Of a stretch of 48,138 bases of DNA, positions 19,959-28,064 are shown piece after piece. Numbering within the stretch: position 1 is the stretch's first letter; every line of letters begins with the position of its first letter. The notes below the pieces were generated by a model, which was given only the letters and a program-made list of their open reading frames with translations, ran no database searches and had not been told where the DNA came from. Source of the stretch: Sulfuricella sp. (GTDB taxonomy: Bacteria; Pseudomonadota; Gammaproteobacteria; Burkholderiales; Sulfuricellaceae); NCBI GenBank assembly GCA_028714955.1, contig JAQTLK010000011.1:1-48138 (forward strand). The letters are read 5' to 3'. The position numbers were made by a program, and so were the translations under genes.

Positions 19959-21149
19959 TTGGAACTGTCACAGCGCGTTCAAGCCATCAAGGAATCCCCC
20001 ACCCTCGCCGTTACGGCCCGCGCAGCCAAGCTGAAGGCAGAGGGAAAAGACATCATCGGCCTGGGCGCCGGCGAGCCTGATTTCGACACCCCGCAGCACA
20101 TCAAGGACGCCGCCAAGAAAGCCATCGACGACGGTTTCACCAAATACACCCCGGTGGGCGGCATCCCCAGCCTGAAAAACGCCGTCATCGCCAAATTCAA
20201 GCGCGACAACGGCTTCGACTACAACGCGAAGGAAGTCATCGTCGGCGTGGGCGGCAAGCAGACCATCTTCAACCTGGTGCTGGCCGTCATCAACCCCGGC
20301 GACGAAGTCATCATCCCCGCCCCCTACTGGGTCTCCTACGCCGACATCACGCTGGTCGCCGAGGGCAAGCCGGTGATCGTCGATTGCGGCATCGAGCAGG
20401 GCTTCAAGATCACCCCGGCGCAACTGGCCGCAGCCATCACCCCCAGGACCAAGCTATTCATGATCAACAGCCCGTCCAACCCCACCGGCGCGGTCTATAC
20501 CCGGAGCGAGCTGCAGGCGCTGGGCGAAGTGCTGAAAAAAAATCCCCATGTGCTGGTCGCCACCGACGACATGTACGAACACGTCAACCTCTCGGGCGAA
20601 AAATTCGTCAACATCCTCAACGCCACCCCGGAACTGAAAGACCGCTGCATCGTGCTGAACGGCGTTTCCAAGGCCTACTCCATGACCGGCTGGCGCATCG
20701 GCTACGCCGCCGGCCCGGAAAAAATCATCAAGGCGATGGAAATTTTGCAATCGCAATCCACTTCCAACCCGACCTCCATCTCCCAGGTGGCCGCCCAGGA
20801 AGCGCTGGACGGCGATCAGGAATGCATACAACCGATGGTCAAGGCCTTCCGCGAAAGGCATGAATTTGTCGTCCGCCGCTTCAACGAAATGAAAGGCCTG
20901 AAATGCCTCAAGGCCGGCGGCGCGTTCTACGCCTTCCCCGACGCACGCGAGGCCATTGCCGACCTGCACCAGCGCGGTCTGATCAAGGAAGCCAACGACA
21001 TGGCCCTGTCCGAATACCTGCTGGAGAAAGGCGTGGCCGTGGTCCCCGGCTCGGCGTTTGGTGCAGAGGGGTATTTTCGCATCTCTTTCGCCACTTCGAT
21101 GAACAACCTGGAAAATGCCCTGAACAGGATCCAGCAGGCCTTGTCGTAG
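19959..21149 (+). CDS. Aspartate aminotransferase (class I, subgroup Ib)
   Basis: A PLP-dependent aminotransferase, 396 residues, most like aspartate aminotransferases of the Ib type that transfer the amino group of aspartate to 2-oxoglutarate. Visible features are GLGAGEPDFDTP (about residues 34-45), NSPSNPTG, DDMYEHV and the PLP-lysine motif NGVSKAYSMTGWRIGYAAG (Lys at about 237). The best start is a TTG at 19959 (ELSQRVQAIKESPTLA as the family N terminus) with an AAGGA site 7 nt upstream. The frame runs further upstream, but that part has no family character. The tRNA-Arg gene follows 50 bp later. Some family members also act on prephenate or tyrosine. Confidence 0.9.
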   Translation: MELSQRVQAIKESPTLAVTARAAKLKAEGKDIIGLGAGEPDFDTPQHIKDAAKKAIDDGFTKYTPVGGIPSLKNAVIAKFKRDNGFDYNAKEVIVGVGGKQTIFNLVLAVINPGDEVIIPAPYWVSYADITLVAEGKPVIVDCGIEQGFKITPAQLAAAITPRTKLFMINSPSNPTGAVYTRSELQALGEVLKKNPHVLVATDDMYEHVNLSGEKFVNILNATPELKDRCIVLNGVSKAYSMTGWRIGYAAGPEKIIKAMEILQSQSTSNPTSISQVAAQEALDGDQECIQPMVKAFRERHEFVVRRFNEMKGLKCLKAGGAFYAFPDAREAIADLHQRGLIKEANDMALSEYLLEKGVAVVPGSAFGAEGYFRISFATSMNNLENALNRIQQALS

Positions 21150-21155
21150 TTTTGC

Positions 21156-21184
21156 TTGCACAGATCGCGAGATTTCCATATAAT
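21156..21184 (+). promoter_or_regulatory. Sigma-70 promoter of tRNA-Arg
   Basis: A -35 TTGCAC (21156-21161) and a consensus -10 TATAAT (21179-21184) are 17 bp apart. The tRNA begins 15 nt after the -10, which fits a start site about 9 nt upstream of the mature 5' end. Confidence 0.85.
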
Positions 21185-21199
21185 TCTTGTCTTCAAATT

Positions 21200-21276
21200 G
21201 CGCCGGTAGCTCAGCTGGATAGAGTACTTGGCTACGAACCAAGGGGTCAGGGGTTCGAATCCCTTCCGGCGCACCA
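21200..21276 (+). tRNA. tRNA-Arg (anticodon ACG)
   Basis: A 77-nt cloverleaf. The acceptor stem GCGCCGG pairs with CCGGCGC and is followed by an encoded CCA. The D arm is GCTCAGCTGGATAGAGT, the anticodon stem CTTGG/CCAAG encloses the loop CTACGAA (anticodon ACG), and the T arm contains GGGGTTCGAATCCC. The wobble A would be converted to inosine to read the CGN codons. It has its own promoter and terminator. Confidence 0.97.
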
Positions 21277-21286
21277 GAAAATTAAA

Positions 21287-21310
21287 GGGCTAGCTCAGGC
21301 TAGCCCTTTT
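21287..21310 (+). terminator. Rho-independent terminator of tRNA-Arg
   Basis: GGGCTAGC pairs with GCTAGCCC around TCAG (21287-21306) and is followed by TTTT. It lies 10 nt after the tRNA. Confidence 0.9.
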
Positions 21311-21436
21311 GCATTTTGTCTGGCTGGCATTGGCGGCGCTTTCGCCATGGCGAGGCCCGTCCCTTACCCAGCCAATGGCCGGATTTTTTTCGCTACTCGT
21401 GGGAAAATAACGGTTATCCATTCCCATGAGCTTTCC

Positions 21437-23845
21437 ATGCCGCTTGCCAAACTGCTTCCACGACAACTGCGCCTGACCCTTGACCCGGCGCAAATGGGCT
21501 TTTCCGACACCTCCGAGCTGGTTGCAGAGCCTTTGCCATGGATCGGCCAGGCGCGTGCCGAGAAGGCAGCGCGTTTCGGCTTGTCGCTGGATCAGCCGGG
21601 TTATAACCTGTTTGTGCTGGGCGAGGTGGGGAGCGGTCGATCTTCCCTGCTGGAGGCGGCGATGCGCGAGGAAGCCGCGAAGCGTTCTGTGCCGCCAGAC
21701 CTGTGCTATCTGCACAATTTCGACGTGCCCGAGCGGCCTGTTGCCTTGCGCTTGCCGGCAGGGCAGGGGCGGGTGTTGCGCGACATGATGGCGGAGCTGG
21801 TGAAGACCTTGCGGACGGAGATTCCGCGACGTCTGGCCGGGCCGGAATTCAAGGCCGAAAGCGAGCGCATCCAGAAAGTGTTCAAGGATGAAGAAGCCGC
21901 GGCCTTTGCCGAACTGAGCAACTTTGCCGCCGCGCGCCATTTTTCCTTGCACCGCGAGGACGAACGCATGGTTTTTACCCTGCTTGGCGAAGGGCATGCG
22001 GTGACCGAGGAGGAAATGCTGGCGTTACCCGCGGAACGCAAGGCCGAGATCGATCGTGCCGAGCAGGAGTTGCGTGCTGAAATCTCTCGCTTCCTGGAGC
22101 GCATGCGCCCCAAGGAGCGGGCGGCCAACGAGGCGCTGGCCCAGCTCAAGTACCGCATGGTCAAGCCGCTGGTCGAGCATGAGGCCGGTAATATCCGTGC
22201 CGCCATGAAGCAGCAGATCAAGGATTCGCACAAGCTCGGCGGCTATCTCGATGAGGTGGTGAAGGACGCGCTTGCCCAACTGGAGTTGTTCGGCAGTGAA
22301 GACGCCGAACAGCAAGCGGATCTGACGGACATGCTGGCGCGCTATCGTGTCAACCTGGTGGTGGATAACGGCGGCTTGTCCGGTGCGCCGGCGCTGGTGG
22401 AGGACAACCCGCTGTTCCGTTCCCTGTTTGGCAGCATCGAGTATCAGGTGGAAAACGATGTGCTGGTGACGGATTTCTCGCGCATCCGCGCCGGCAGCCT
22501 GTTGCGGGCGCATGGCGGGTTTCTGCTGCTGCATCTGCGCGATTTGCTCGGCGACCCCCTGGTGTGGGAGAAGCTGCGCCGTTTCCTGCGCAGTGGGCGT
22601 TTGCAGATCGAGGAGCCGGGCATGCTCTACGCCCCTGGCCCGGCGGTGTCCCTGGAGCCGGAAGCGGTGGACGTAGTGGTGAAAATCATCCTGATCGGCA
22701 GCCGCGAGCATTATTACGAGCTGCAGGAGGAGGAGCCCGAATTCGGCCGTCATTTTCGCATCAAGGTGGATTTTGCCGAGAGCTTCAAGGCAGGGGCGGA
22801 TTCTCACCGCGCCGCAGCCATTTTCATTGCCCATGTCTGCAACCGTCTCGGCCTGCCGCACTTCTCGGTTTCCGCCGTGGCGCGCTTGCTGGAGGAAATG
22901 CATCGCGAGGCGGATGATCAGTCACGGTTTTATGCCGTATTCGCCTACCTGGAACAACTGGTGACGGAGAGTGCGGCATTGGCCGGTGGCGCCCAAGTGC
23001 AGCGCGATCACGTGGAGGCAGCGCTGGCGGCCAGAACCTGGCGCCACGATTATCCCGACCAGCGTCTGCACGAGTCGATCGCCGAAGGCGAATTGCTGAT
23101 CGCGGTGAGGGGCGAACGGGTGGGGCGCATCAACGGCCTGACCCAGATCGACCTGGGAGACCACCGTTTCGGCATGCCGGTGTGTGTCTCGGCGCGCACG
23201 TTCCCTGGCAAGGAAGGGGTGCTCAACATCGAGCGCGAGGTACAGATGTCGGGCCCGATCCACGACAAGGGCGTGTTCATCCTGCAAACCTATTTTGCGT
23301 CGCTGTTCGCCCATCTCGGCCCGCTATCGGTGAACGGCGCGCTGGTGTTCGAGCAGGAATACCATGGCGTGGAGGGCGATTCCGCTTCCTGCGCCGAGCT
23401 TTATGCCTTGCTGTCGAGCCTGTCCGGACTACCGATTCGTCAGGGACTCGCCGTTACCGGCGCGCTGAACCAGTATGGCGAAGTGCTGCCGGTCGGTGGC
23501 TTGAATGAAAAAATAGAGGGGTTTTTCCGCGTTTGCCGCGAGGCCGGGCTGGACGGTAGCCAGGGCGTGATCATGCCGTCACGCAACACGGCGCAATTGA
23601 TGCTCAACGCGCAAGTTGTCGAGGCGGTCGAGCAGGGGAAATTCCATCTCCATGTCATCGACGAGGTGGGCGAGGCGCTGGAGTTGCTCATGGGCGAGCC
23701 GGCCGGGGAACTCGACGAGAACGGCATTTACCCGCACGGCAGCGTGCTGGGCCTGGCGCAGAAAACATTGATGCATTACCGCCGCATCTGCCACCTGGCG
23801 GATCATCCCAAATCGGGGCGCAAGACGCGCCGCGGGACATACTGA
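21437..23845 (+). CDS. Lon-like ATP-dependent protease (LonB/YcbZ type)
   Basis: An 802-residue AAA+ protein with a C-terminal Lon (S16) protease domain. The nucleotide-binding loop is GEVGSGRSS (about residues 62-70), with a long helical region after it (about 150-300). The Lon domain near the C terminus has the catalytic serine in GDSASCAELYALLSSLSG and the lysine in GGLNEKIEGFF. The first part fits the AAA_32 group (YcbZ/LonH-like) rather than classical Lon, as there is no Lon substrate-binding N domain. The frame is open far upstream through the tRNA, so the start is set at the ATG at 21437, with GAG 7 nt upstream and MPLAKLLPRQLRLTLDP as the N terminus. Confidence 0.9.
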   Translation: MPLAKLLPRQLRLTLDPAQMGFSDTSELVAEPLPWIGQARAEKAARFGLSLDQPGYNLFVLGEVGSGRSSLLEAAMREEAAKRSVPPDLCYLHNFDVPERPVALRLPAGQGRVLRDMMAELVKTLRTEIPRRLAGPEFKAESERIQKVFKDEEAAAFAELSNFAAARHFSLHREDERMVFTLLGEGHAVTEEEMLALPAERKAEIDRAEQELRAEISRFLERMRPKERAANEALAQLKYRMVKPLVEHEAGNIRAAMKQQIKDSHKLGGYLDEVVKDALAQLELFGSEDAEQQADLTDMLARYRVNLVVDNGGLSGAPALVEDNPLFRSLFGSIEYQVENDVLVTDFSRIRAGSLLRAHGGFLLLHLRDLLGDPLVWEKLRRFLRSGRLQIEEPGMLYAPGPAVSLEPEAVDVVVKIILIGSREHYYELQEEEPEFGRHFRIKVDFAESFKAGADSHRAAAIFIAHVCNRLGLPHFSVSAVARLLEEMHREADDQSRFYAVFAYLEQLVTESAALAGGAQVQRDHVEAALAARTWRHDYPDQRLHESIAEGELLIAVRGERVGRINGLTQIDLGDHRFGMPVCVSARTFPGKEGVLNIEREVQMSGPIHDKGVFILQTYFASLFAHLGPLSVNGALVFEQEYHGVEGDSASCAELYALLSSLSGLPIRQGLAVTGALNQYGEVLPVGGLNEKIEGFFRVCREAGLDGSQGVIMPSRNTAQLMLNAQVVEAVEQGKFHLHVIDEVGEALELLMGEPAGELDENGIYPHGSVLGLAQKTLMHYRRICHLADHPKSGRKTRRGTY

Positions 23846-24252
23846 TGGAACTGGGTCTGATCGGATTTTTTGCTGCGCTGGTGTGGTTCTGGATTGACAG
23901 CATGGCGGCGCGTGAGGCGGCCGAGCTTGCTGGCAAGCGGGCCTGCCGCGAGGAGGGGGTGCAGTTTCTCGACGATACCGTGGCCTTTGCCGGACTCGGC
24001 TTTGGCCGCGATGGCTGGGGCCACCTCAAGCTCCGCCGCACCTACCGTTTCGAATTCAGCGATACCGGCGACAACCGGCTCAAAGGCATGGTGGTGGTGC
24101 TGGGGCGCAAGGTGGAAACCCTTGACCTGGAACGCCGCTATATTGAGGTTACACCATCTGCAGCAGTTCCACCTCAAATACCAGCGTGGCGTTGGGAGGG
24201 ATCACCCCGCCCGCGCCACGGGCGCCATAGCCGAGGTGAGGGGGAATCGTGA
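23845..24252 (+). CDS. DUF3301 family protein
   Basis: A 135-residue protein that starts with a hydrophobic segment ([20 protein letters not shown]), probably a single N-terminal membrane anchor. A cytoplasmic part with [22 protein letters not shown] and the [13 protein letters not shown] pattern follows, as in DUF3301 proteins of unknown function. The ATG at 23845 overlaps the stop of the Lon-like gene by one base, so translation is coupled. The last 34 codons overlap the convergent FKBP gene and have a composition unlike the rest. The true family C terminus probably lies near [13 protein letters not shown], and the tail may be read-through into the neighbour. Confidence 0.75.
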   Translation: MELGLIGFFAALVWFWIDSMAAREAAELAGKRACREEGVQFLDDTVAFAGLGFGRDGWGHLKLRRTYRFEFSDTGDNRLKGMVVVLGRKVETLDLERRYIEVTPSAAVPPQIPAWRWEGSPRPRHGRHSRGEGES

Positions 24253-24493
24253 GCTTGCGCACGCCGCCCACCTTCATGCCTTGCACGCCTTCGTCCCAGC
24301 CCTTGATGACGTGACCGGCGCCGAGGGGGAAGGCGAAGGGGTCGTTGCGGTCCTTGCTGGAATCGAACTTGGTGCCGTCGGTGAGCCAGCCGGTATAATG
24401 CACCGATACCCGTTGGCCGGCCTTGGCTTCGTCGCCGGCGCCCAGGGTGATTTCTTCGTAGATCAGTCCGCTTTCGGTGGTGATTTCAGCCAT
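24149..24493 (-). CDS. FKBP-type peptidyl-prolyl isomerase
   Basis: A cytoplasmic, single-domain FKBP of 114 residues that interconverts cis and trans prolyl bonds. It contains [18 protein letters not shown] (about residues 29-46), [19 protein letters not shown] and [14 protein letters not shown], the full set of FKBP active-site segments. There is no signal peptide. The 3' end overlaps the DUF3301 gene by 104 bp on the opposite strand. It is separate from the SlyD-like gene at 14693, so the window has two FKBP-type enzymes. Confidence 0.93.
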   Translation of the reverse strand: MAEITTESGLIYEEITLGAGDEAKAGQRVSVHYTGWLTDGTKFDSSKDRNDPFAFPLGAGHVIKGWDEGVQGMKVGGVRKLTIPPHLGYGARGAGGVIPPNATLVFEVELLQMV

Positions 24494-24597
24494 GGAAACT
24501 CCGCTTTGGTTGTAAAAAGGACATTATGCCAGAGCCCGTTGCGGGCTTGTAATCAAACTTGCCGGGCGTTCCGGAAATCCTTTAGGATTGCACTTCC

Positions 24598-25362
24598 ATG
24601 ACAATCATCGCGGTTTTCAATCAAAAAGGCGGCGTCGGCAAGACCACCACCAGCCTTAATCTCGTCGGCGCCCTGGCGCGCGGAGGGCTCGATCCTCTGG
24701 CCATCGACCTCGATCCGCAAGCTCATCTCACCATCATCGGCGACGTGTCGGTGGCGTCCGGCGCGGACAGCGTGTTCGGTTTCTACAGTGAAGCCAGCAC
24801 CTTGTGCGATCTGGTGCGCAAGTTCCCTATCGGCGGCAACATCATTCCTTCGCATATGGAGCTGTCCAAGGTGGATGCCCTGCATGGCAAGGGTCTGAAG
24901 TCGGTGATGCGTCTCAGGAATGCAATCCAGGCGGAGATGCTGGAGCAGGAGGAAGCGCCGATCGTGATCGATTGCTGCCCCATGCTCAATGTGCTGTCGC
25001 TCAACGCCATTTTTGCTTCGGGCAAGGTGCTGGTGCCGATCTCGGCGGATTTCCTCTCGGTGAAGGGGGCGCTCCAGTTGGAGAATACTCTCAAGGCGCT
25101 CGAGCATGTGGTGAAGAAACGCATCGAGCGGCGCTACGTGGTGACCCGCTTCGATGCGCGTCGACGCATGACGCGCGAAATCGTGGCGCAACTGCGCGAG
25201 CGTTTTGGCGCCGAGCTGTGCGCCACCCACATCACCGAAAACGTCAGCCTGGCGGAAAGCCCCGCTTACAACAAGGATGTCTTCACCCATGCGCCGCACA
25301 GCCAGGGGGCGAAGGATTACGATGCCCTGGTGACGGAACTGGCAGCAACAGGCTTTCTCTGA
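24598..25362 (+). CDS. ParA-family ATPase (orphan)
   Basis: A 254-residue ParA/MinD-like P-loop ATPase. The deviant Walker A motif is FNQKGGVGKTTTSL (about residues 7-20), followed by AIDLDPQAHLTI. The Walker B region is IVIDCCPMLN. No parB, minC or plasmid gene is adjacent, so it is not a standard chromosome partitioning pair. Homologous orphan ParA proteins place chemoreceptor clusters, carboxysomes or other cargo, but the cargo cannot be inferred here. The next gene, corA, is not known to be linked. An AGGA site lies about 11 nt before the ATG. Confidence 0.85.
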   Translation: MTIIAVFNQKGGVGKTTTSLNLVGALARGGLDPLAIDLDPQAHLTIIGDVSVASGADSVFGFYSEASTLCDLVRKFPIGGNIIPSHMELSKVDALHGKGLKSVMRLRNAIQAEMLEQEEAPIVIDCCPMLNVLSLNAIFASGKVLVPISADFLSVKGALQLENTLKALEHVVKKRIERRYVVTRFDARRRMTREIVAQLRERFGAELCATHITENVSLAESPAYNKDVFTHAPHSQGAKDYDALVTELAATGFL

Positions 25363-25446
25363 TGCCAGCCGAAAGCGCGGTGCCGGGCGTGGCTTATGCC
25401 CAGGACCATGGTATCCATAAAATGGCGCCGTTGGAGGGCATCAACC

Positions 25447-26517
25447 ATGACCAGACATGTGCTTAAGAAACGCTCGAAAAAAGCCGGCCTGCCGCCAGGT
25501 TCGCTGGTGCATATCGGAGAGCAGAAAACCGATGTCATGAAGTTCTCGGTGCTGGATTACGACGAGCAAAACTGCAGCGAAACCATCCTGAGCCGGATCG
25601 AGCAGTGCTTTGTTTATCGCGACAGGCCGAGCATTACCTGGCTGGATATCGAGGGGGTACATGACATCCATGCGCTGGAAAAGATTGGCCAGTGCTTTGG
25701 CCTGCATCCGCTGGTGGTGGAGGACATCCTCAACACCGACCAGCGCCCCAAGATCGAGGATTACGGCGACTATCTCTACATCGTGCTGCGCATGCTCACC
25801 AACGGCAGCGAGAAAGGTGAAATCAGTTCGGAGCAGGTGAGCCTGATCCTCGGCGAGAATTTCGTGCTCTCCATCCAGGAAGGGGCCAAGGGCGATGTGT
25901 TCGATTCGGTGCGCACCCGCATCCGTAGCAGCAAGGGGCAGATTCGCAAGCTGGGTGCGGATTATCTCGCTTATTCGCTGATCGATGCGGTGGTGGACAA
26001 TTATTTCATCATCCTGGAAAGAATCGGCGAGCGTGTCGAGTCGCTGGAAGAAACCCTGATTAGCGACCCCGGACAGGAAACGCTGCACCTGATCCACAAC
26101 CTCAAGCGCGAGATGATCTACCTGCGCAAGTCAGTGTGGCCCCTGCGCGAGGTGGTGAGCGGCATGCAGCGCCGCGATTCGATCCTGATCCGCGAGAGCA
26201 CCGGCTATTATCTGCGTGACGTGTACGACCACACCATCCAGGTGATCGACACCGTCGAAACTTTCCGCGACATGCTGTCGGGGATGCTCGATATCTACCT
26301 CTCCAGCATCAGCAACCGCACCAACGCGGTGATGAAAGTGCTCACCGTGATCGCTACCATCTTCATTCCACTGACCTGGATTGCCGGGGTTTATGGCATG
26401 AATTTCAAAAATATGCCGGAGCTGGGGTGGCGTTATGGCTATCTGGCGTCGTGGATTGCAATGATTTTCGTGGCGCTGGGTATGGTGATTTATTTCAAGA
26501 AGAAAAAGTGGTGGTGA
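25447..26517 (+). CDS. corA: Magnesium/cobalt transporter CorA
   Basis: CorA is a pentameric channel that brings Mg2+ (and Co2+ or Ni2+) into the cell. The 356-residue protein has a long cytoplasmic N-terminal funnel domain and two C-terminal membrane helices. The signature GMN is in WIAGVYGMNFKNMPELGW (about residues 318-320 of GMN), after the first helix, as in all CorA proteins. The ATG at 25447 (MTRHVLKK) has a GGAGG site at about 25434, which is better than the upstream in-frame start. It precedes glk by 1 bp, so they probably share a transcript. Confidence 0.93.
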   Translation: MTRHVLKKRSKKAGLPPGSLVHIGEQKTDVMKFSVLDYDEQNCSETILSRIEQCFVYRDRPSITWLDIEGVHDIHALEKIGQCFGLHPLVVEDILNTDQRPKIEDYGDYLYIVLRMLTNGSEKGEISSEQVSLILGENFVLSIQEGAKGDVFDSVRTRIRSSKGQIRKLGADYLAYSLIDAVVDNYFIILERIGERVESLEETLISDPGQETLHLIHNLKREMIYLRKSVWPLREVVSGMQRRDSILIRESTGYYLRDVYDHTIQVIDTVETFRDMLSGMLDIYLSSISNRTNAVMKVLTVIATIFIPLTWIAGVYGMNFKNMPELGWRYGYLASWIAMIFVALGMVIYFKKKKWW

Positions 26518-26518
26518 A

Positions 26519-27547
26519 ATGATCCTGGAAAAGCTAGTCCTGGCCGGCGATATCGGCGGCACCAAAACCCTGCTGCAACTGGTGGATGTTCAGGACGGCG
26601 CGCGCCATACGGTCTATGAGCGGCGTTTCGACAGCGCGGCGCACGTCGATTTCAACGCCATCGTGGGGGAATTCCTTTATGCCGCCGGGTTCATTCCCGC
26701 TGCCGCCCGGCCCGTTGCCGCCGCCTGCTTCGGCGTGGCCGGGCCGATCCATGGCCAGAGTGCGAAAATAACCAATCTGCCGTGGACCATCAATGCCGGC
26801 GCGGTGGGCGCGGAATTCGGCATCGCCAAGGTGCACCTGATCAACGATTTTGCCGCCGTCGGCTACGGTATCGAGGCGCTTCACCCTGATGACCTGGCGA
26901 CCTTGCAGGCAGGAGAAGAAGAATCGCATGGCACGCGCGCCGTGCTGGGTGCCGGCACCGGCCTGGGGGAGGGCATCCTGCTGTGGCAGGGAAATCATTA
27001 TCAGGCGTTGCCCTCAGAAGGAGGGCATGTGGACTTTGCGCCTGCGGATGACGACCAGATCGGGTTGCTGCGTCATCTGCAACGGTTGTTCGGGCATGTC
27101 TCCTGCGAGCGCATCCTGTCCGGTTCCGGTTTGGTCAGAATATTCGAATATGTCGTCGCGGCTTCCCTGGCAAAGCCAACGCCGGCGTTGCAGGCCGCCA
27201 TGCTTGCAATCGATCCTGCCGCCGCCATTTCAGCTTATGGCCTCGACGAGCGTGATCCGGCAGCGCTGAAGGCGCTGGATATGTTCGTCGCCATTTACGG
27301 CGCCCAGGCAGGCAATCTGGCGTTGACACTGCTGCCCTCCGGCGGCGTGTACGTGGCGGGAGGCATTGCGCCGAAAATCATTGCCAAGCTCAAGCGCGGC
27401 GGCTTCGTGCGCGCCTTCAATGACAAAGGGCGCTTTGCCGCCTTGACCCGGCGCATCCCGGTACGGGTGGTGATGAACCAGAAAGTGGGCCTGATGGGCG
27501 CGGCCCTGGTGGCAAGCAGGCTGGCGGATGAAAATCGGGTAGAATAG
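26519..27547 (+). CDS. glk: Glucokinase
   Basis: Glucokinase phosphorylates glucose with ATP to glucose-6-phosphate. The 342-residue protein has the ATP-binding GDIGGTKTLLQLV (about residues 10-22), the phosphate-binding and catalytic segments FGVAGPIHG and NLPWTI, the catalytic region LINDFAAVGYGIEAL and GAGTGLGEG. Near the C terminus is LLPSGGVYVAGGIAPKII. These match the bacterial Glk (non-ROK) family. It follows corA directly. A glycogen phosphorylase gene 3 kb away would give glucose-1-phosphate and some free glucose for it. Confidence 0.92.
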   Translation: MILEKLVLAGDIGGTKTLLQLVDVQDGARHTVYERRFDSAAHVDFNAIVGEFLYAAGFIPAAARPVAAACFGVAGPIHGQSAKITNLPWTINAGAVGAEFGIAKVHLINDFAAVGYGIEALHPDDLATLQAGEEESHGTRAVLGAGTGLGEGILLWQGNHYQALPSEGGHVDFAPADDDQIGLLRHLQRLFGHVSCERILSGSGLVRIFEYVVAASLAKPTPALQAAMLAIDPAAAISAYGLDERDPAALKALDMFVAIYGAQAGNLALTLLPSGGVYVAGGIAPKIIAKLKRGGFVRAFNDKGRFAALTRRIPVRVVMNQKVGLMGAALVASRLADENRVE

Positions 27548-27571
27548 CCGGACAAATTCCGGGAAACGACC

Positions 27572-28015
27572 ATGAATGACGAAACACAAGAAATTTTCGA
27601 GGCGAAAAACGACCTCGAACACAAATTGCTGGCAGCGGCAAATGGCGATTTATCCAGCGAGGAACTGATCGCGGGGCTGCTGGATGCGCAGGTATTCATG
27701 CCGGTGGAAGACGAGGATAGCGGGATAATCGGCTTCCAGCGCTCCACCTACGCCCGACCCCTGGTGGTGCAGGCCGAGGAGGGCGTTCATGTGTTGGTGC
27801 TGTTCAGCAGCCCGGAACGGGCGAAAGTGGTGGTACAGGAATTTCCCAAATTTGGCGGCGGACTGCTGACGGATTTCCGTTGGGTGCTGGAGCGCATCGA
27901 TGCCGGTGCCGGTGTCACCATCAACCCCGGCTGGGAAATAGGCATCGACCTGGATCCCGAAACCGTCGCGCAACTGACGCAGGAACTGCTTGCGGAAAAA
28001 GCCAGACTGCACTGA
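27572..28015 (+). CDS. SseB-family protein
   Basis: A 147-residue protein resembling the SseB N-terminal domain. Visible features are LEHKLLAAANGDLSSEELIAGL (about 18-39), FMPVEDEDSGIIGFQRSTYARPLVV and GAGVTINPGWEIGIDLDPE. The last segment is typical of SseB-like proteins. There is no signal or membrane segment. SseB-like domains occur with type III secretion in some species and alone in many others, where the function is unknown. It lies 24 bp after glk. A hairpin at 28026-28053 separates it from the convergent DsrC-like gene. Confidence 0.8.
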   Translation: MNDETQEIFEAKNDLEHKLLAAANGDLSSEELIAGLLDAQVFMPVEDEDSGIIGFQRSTYARPLVVQAEEGVHVLVLFSSPERAKVVVQEFPKFGGGLLTDFRWVLERIDAGAGVTINPGWEIGIDLDPETVAQLTQELLAEKARLH

Positions 28016-28025
28016 AGCACTTTAC

Positions 28026-28053
28026 GCCGGGGAGGATATGTCGTCTCCCCGGC
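28026..28053. terminator. Hairpin between convergent SseB-like and DsrC-like genes
   Basis: A perfect 9-bp stem, GCCGGGGAG (28026-28034) with CTCCCCGGC (28045-28053), encloses GATATGTCGT. No strong T-tract is present on either side, so termination efficiency is uncertain. Confidence 0.55.
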
Positions 28054-28064
28054 TTGAACGGCGG

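Noticed and set aside
21200..21310. An integration site at the tRNA-Arg 3' end
   Set aside because: No integrase gene and no repeat of the tRNA 3' end were found nearby; the next gene is an ordinary protease.
20903..21436. Upstream extension of the Lon-like gene by 178 codons
   Set aside because: The extension runs through the end of the aminotransferase gene, the tRNA-Arg and its terminator. The family N terminus starts at 21437.
24598..26517. A plasmid or partition remnant around the ParA gene
   Set aside because: No ParB, replication gene, parS-like repeats or change in composition was seen; the flanking genes are ordinary chromosomal ones.
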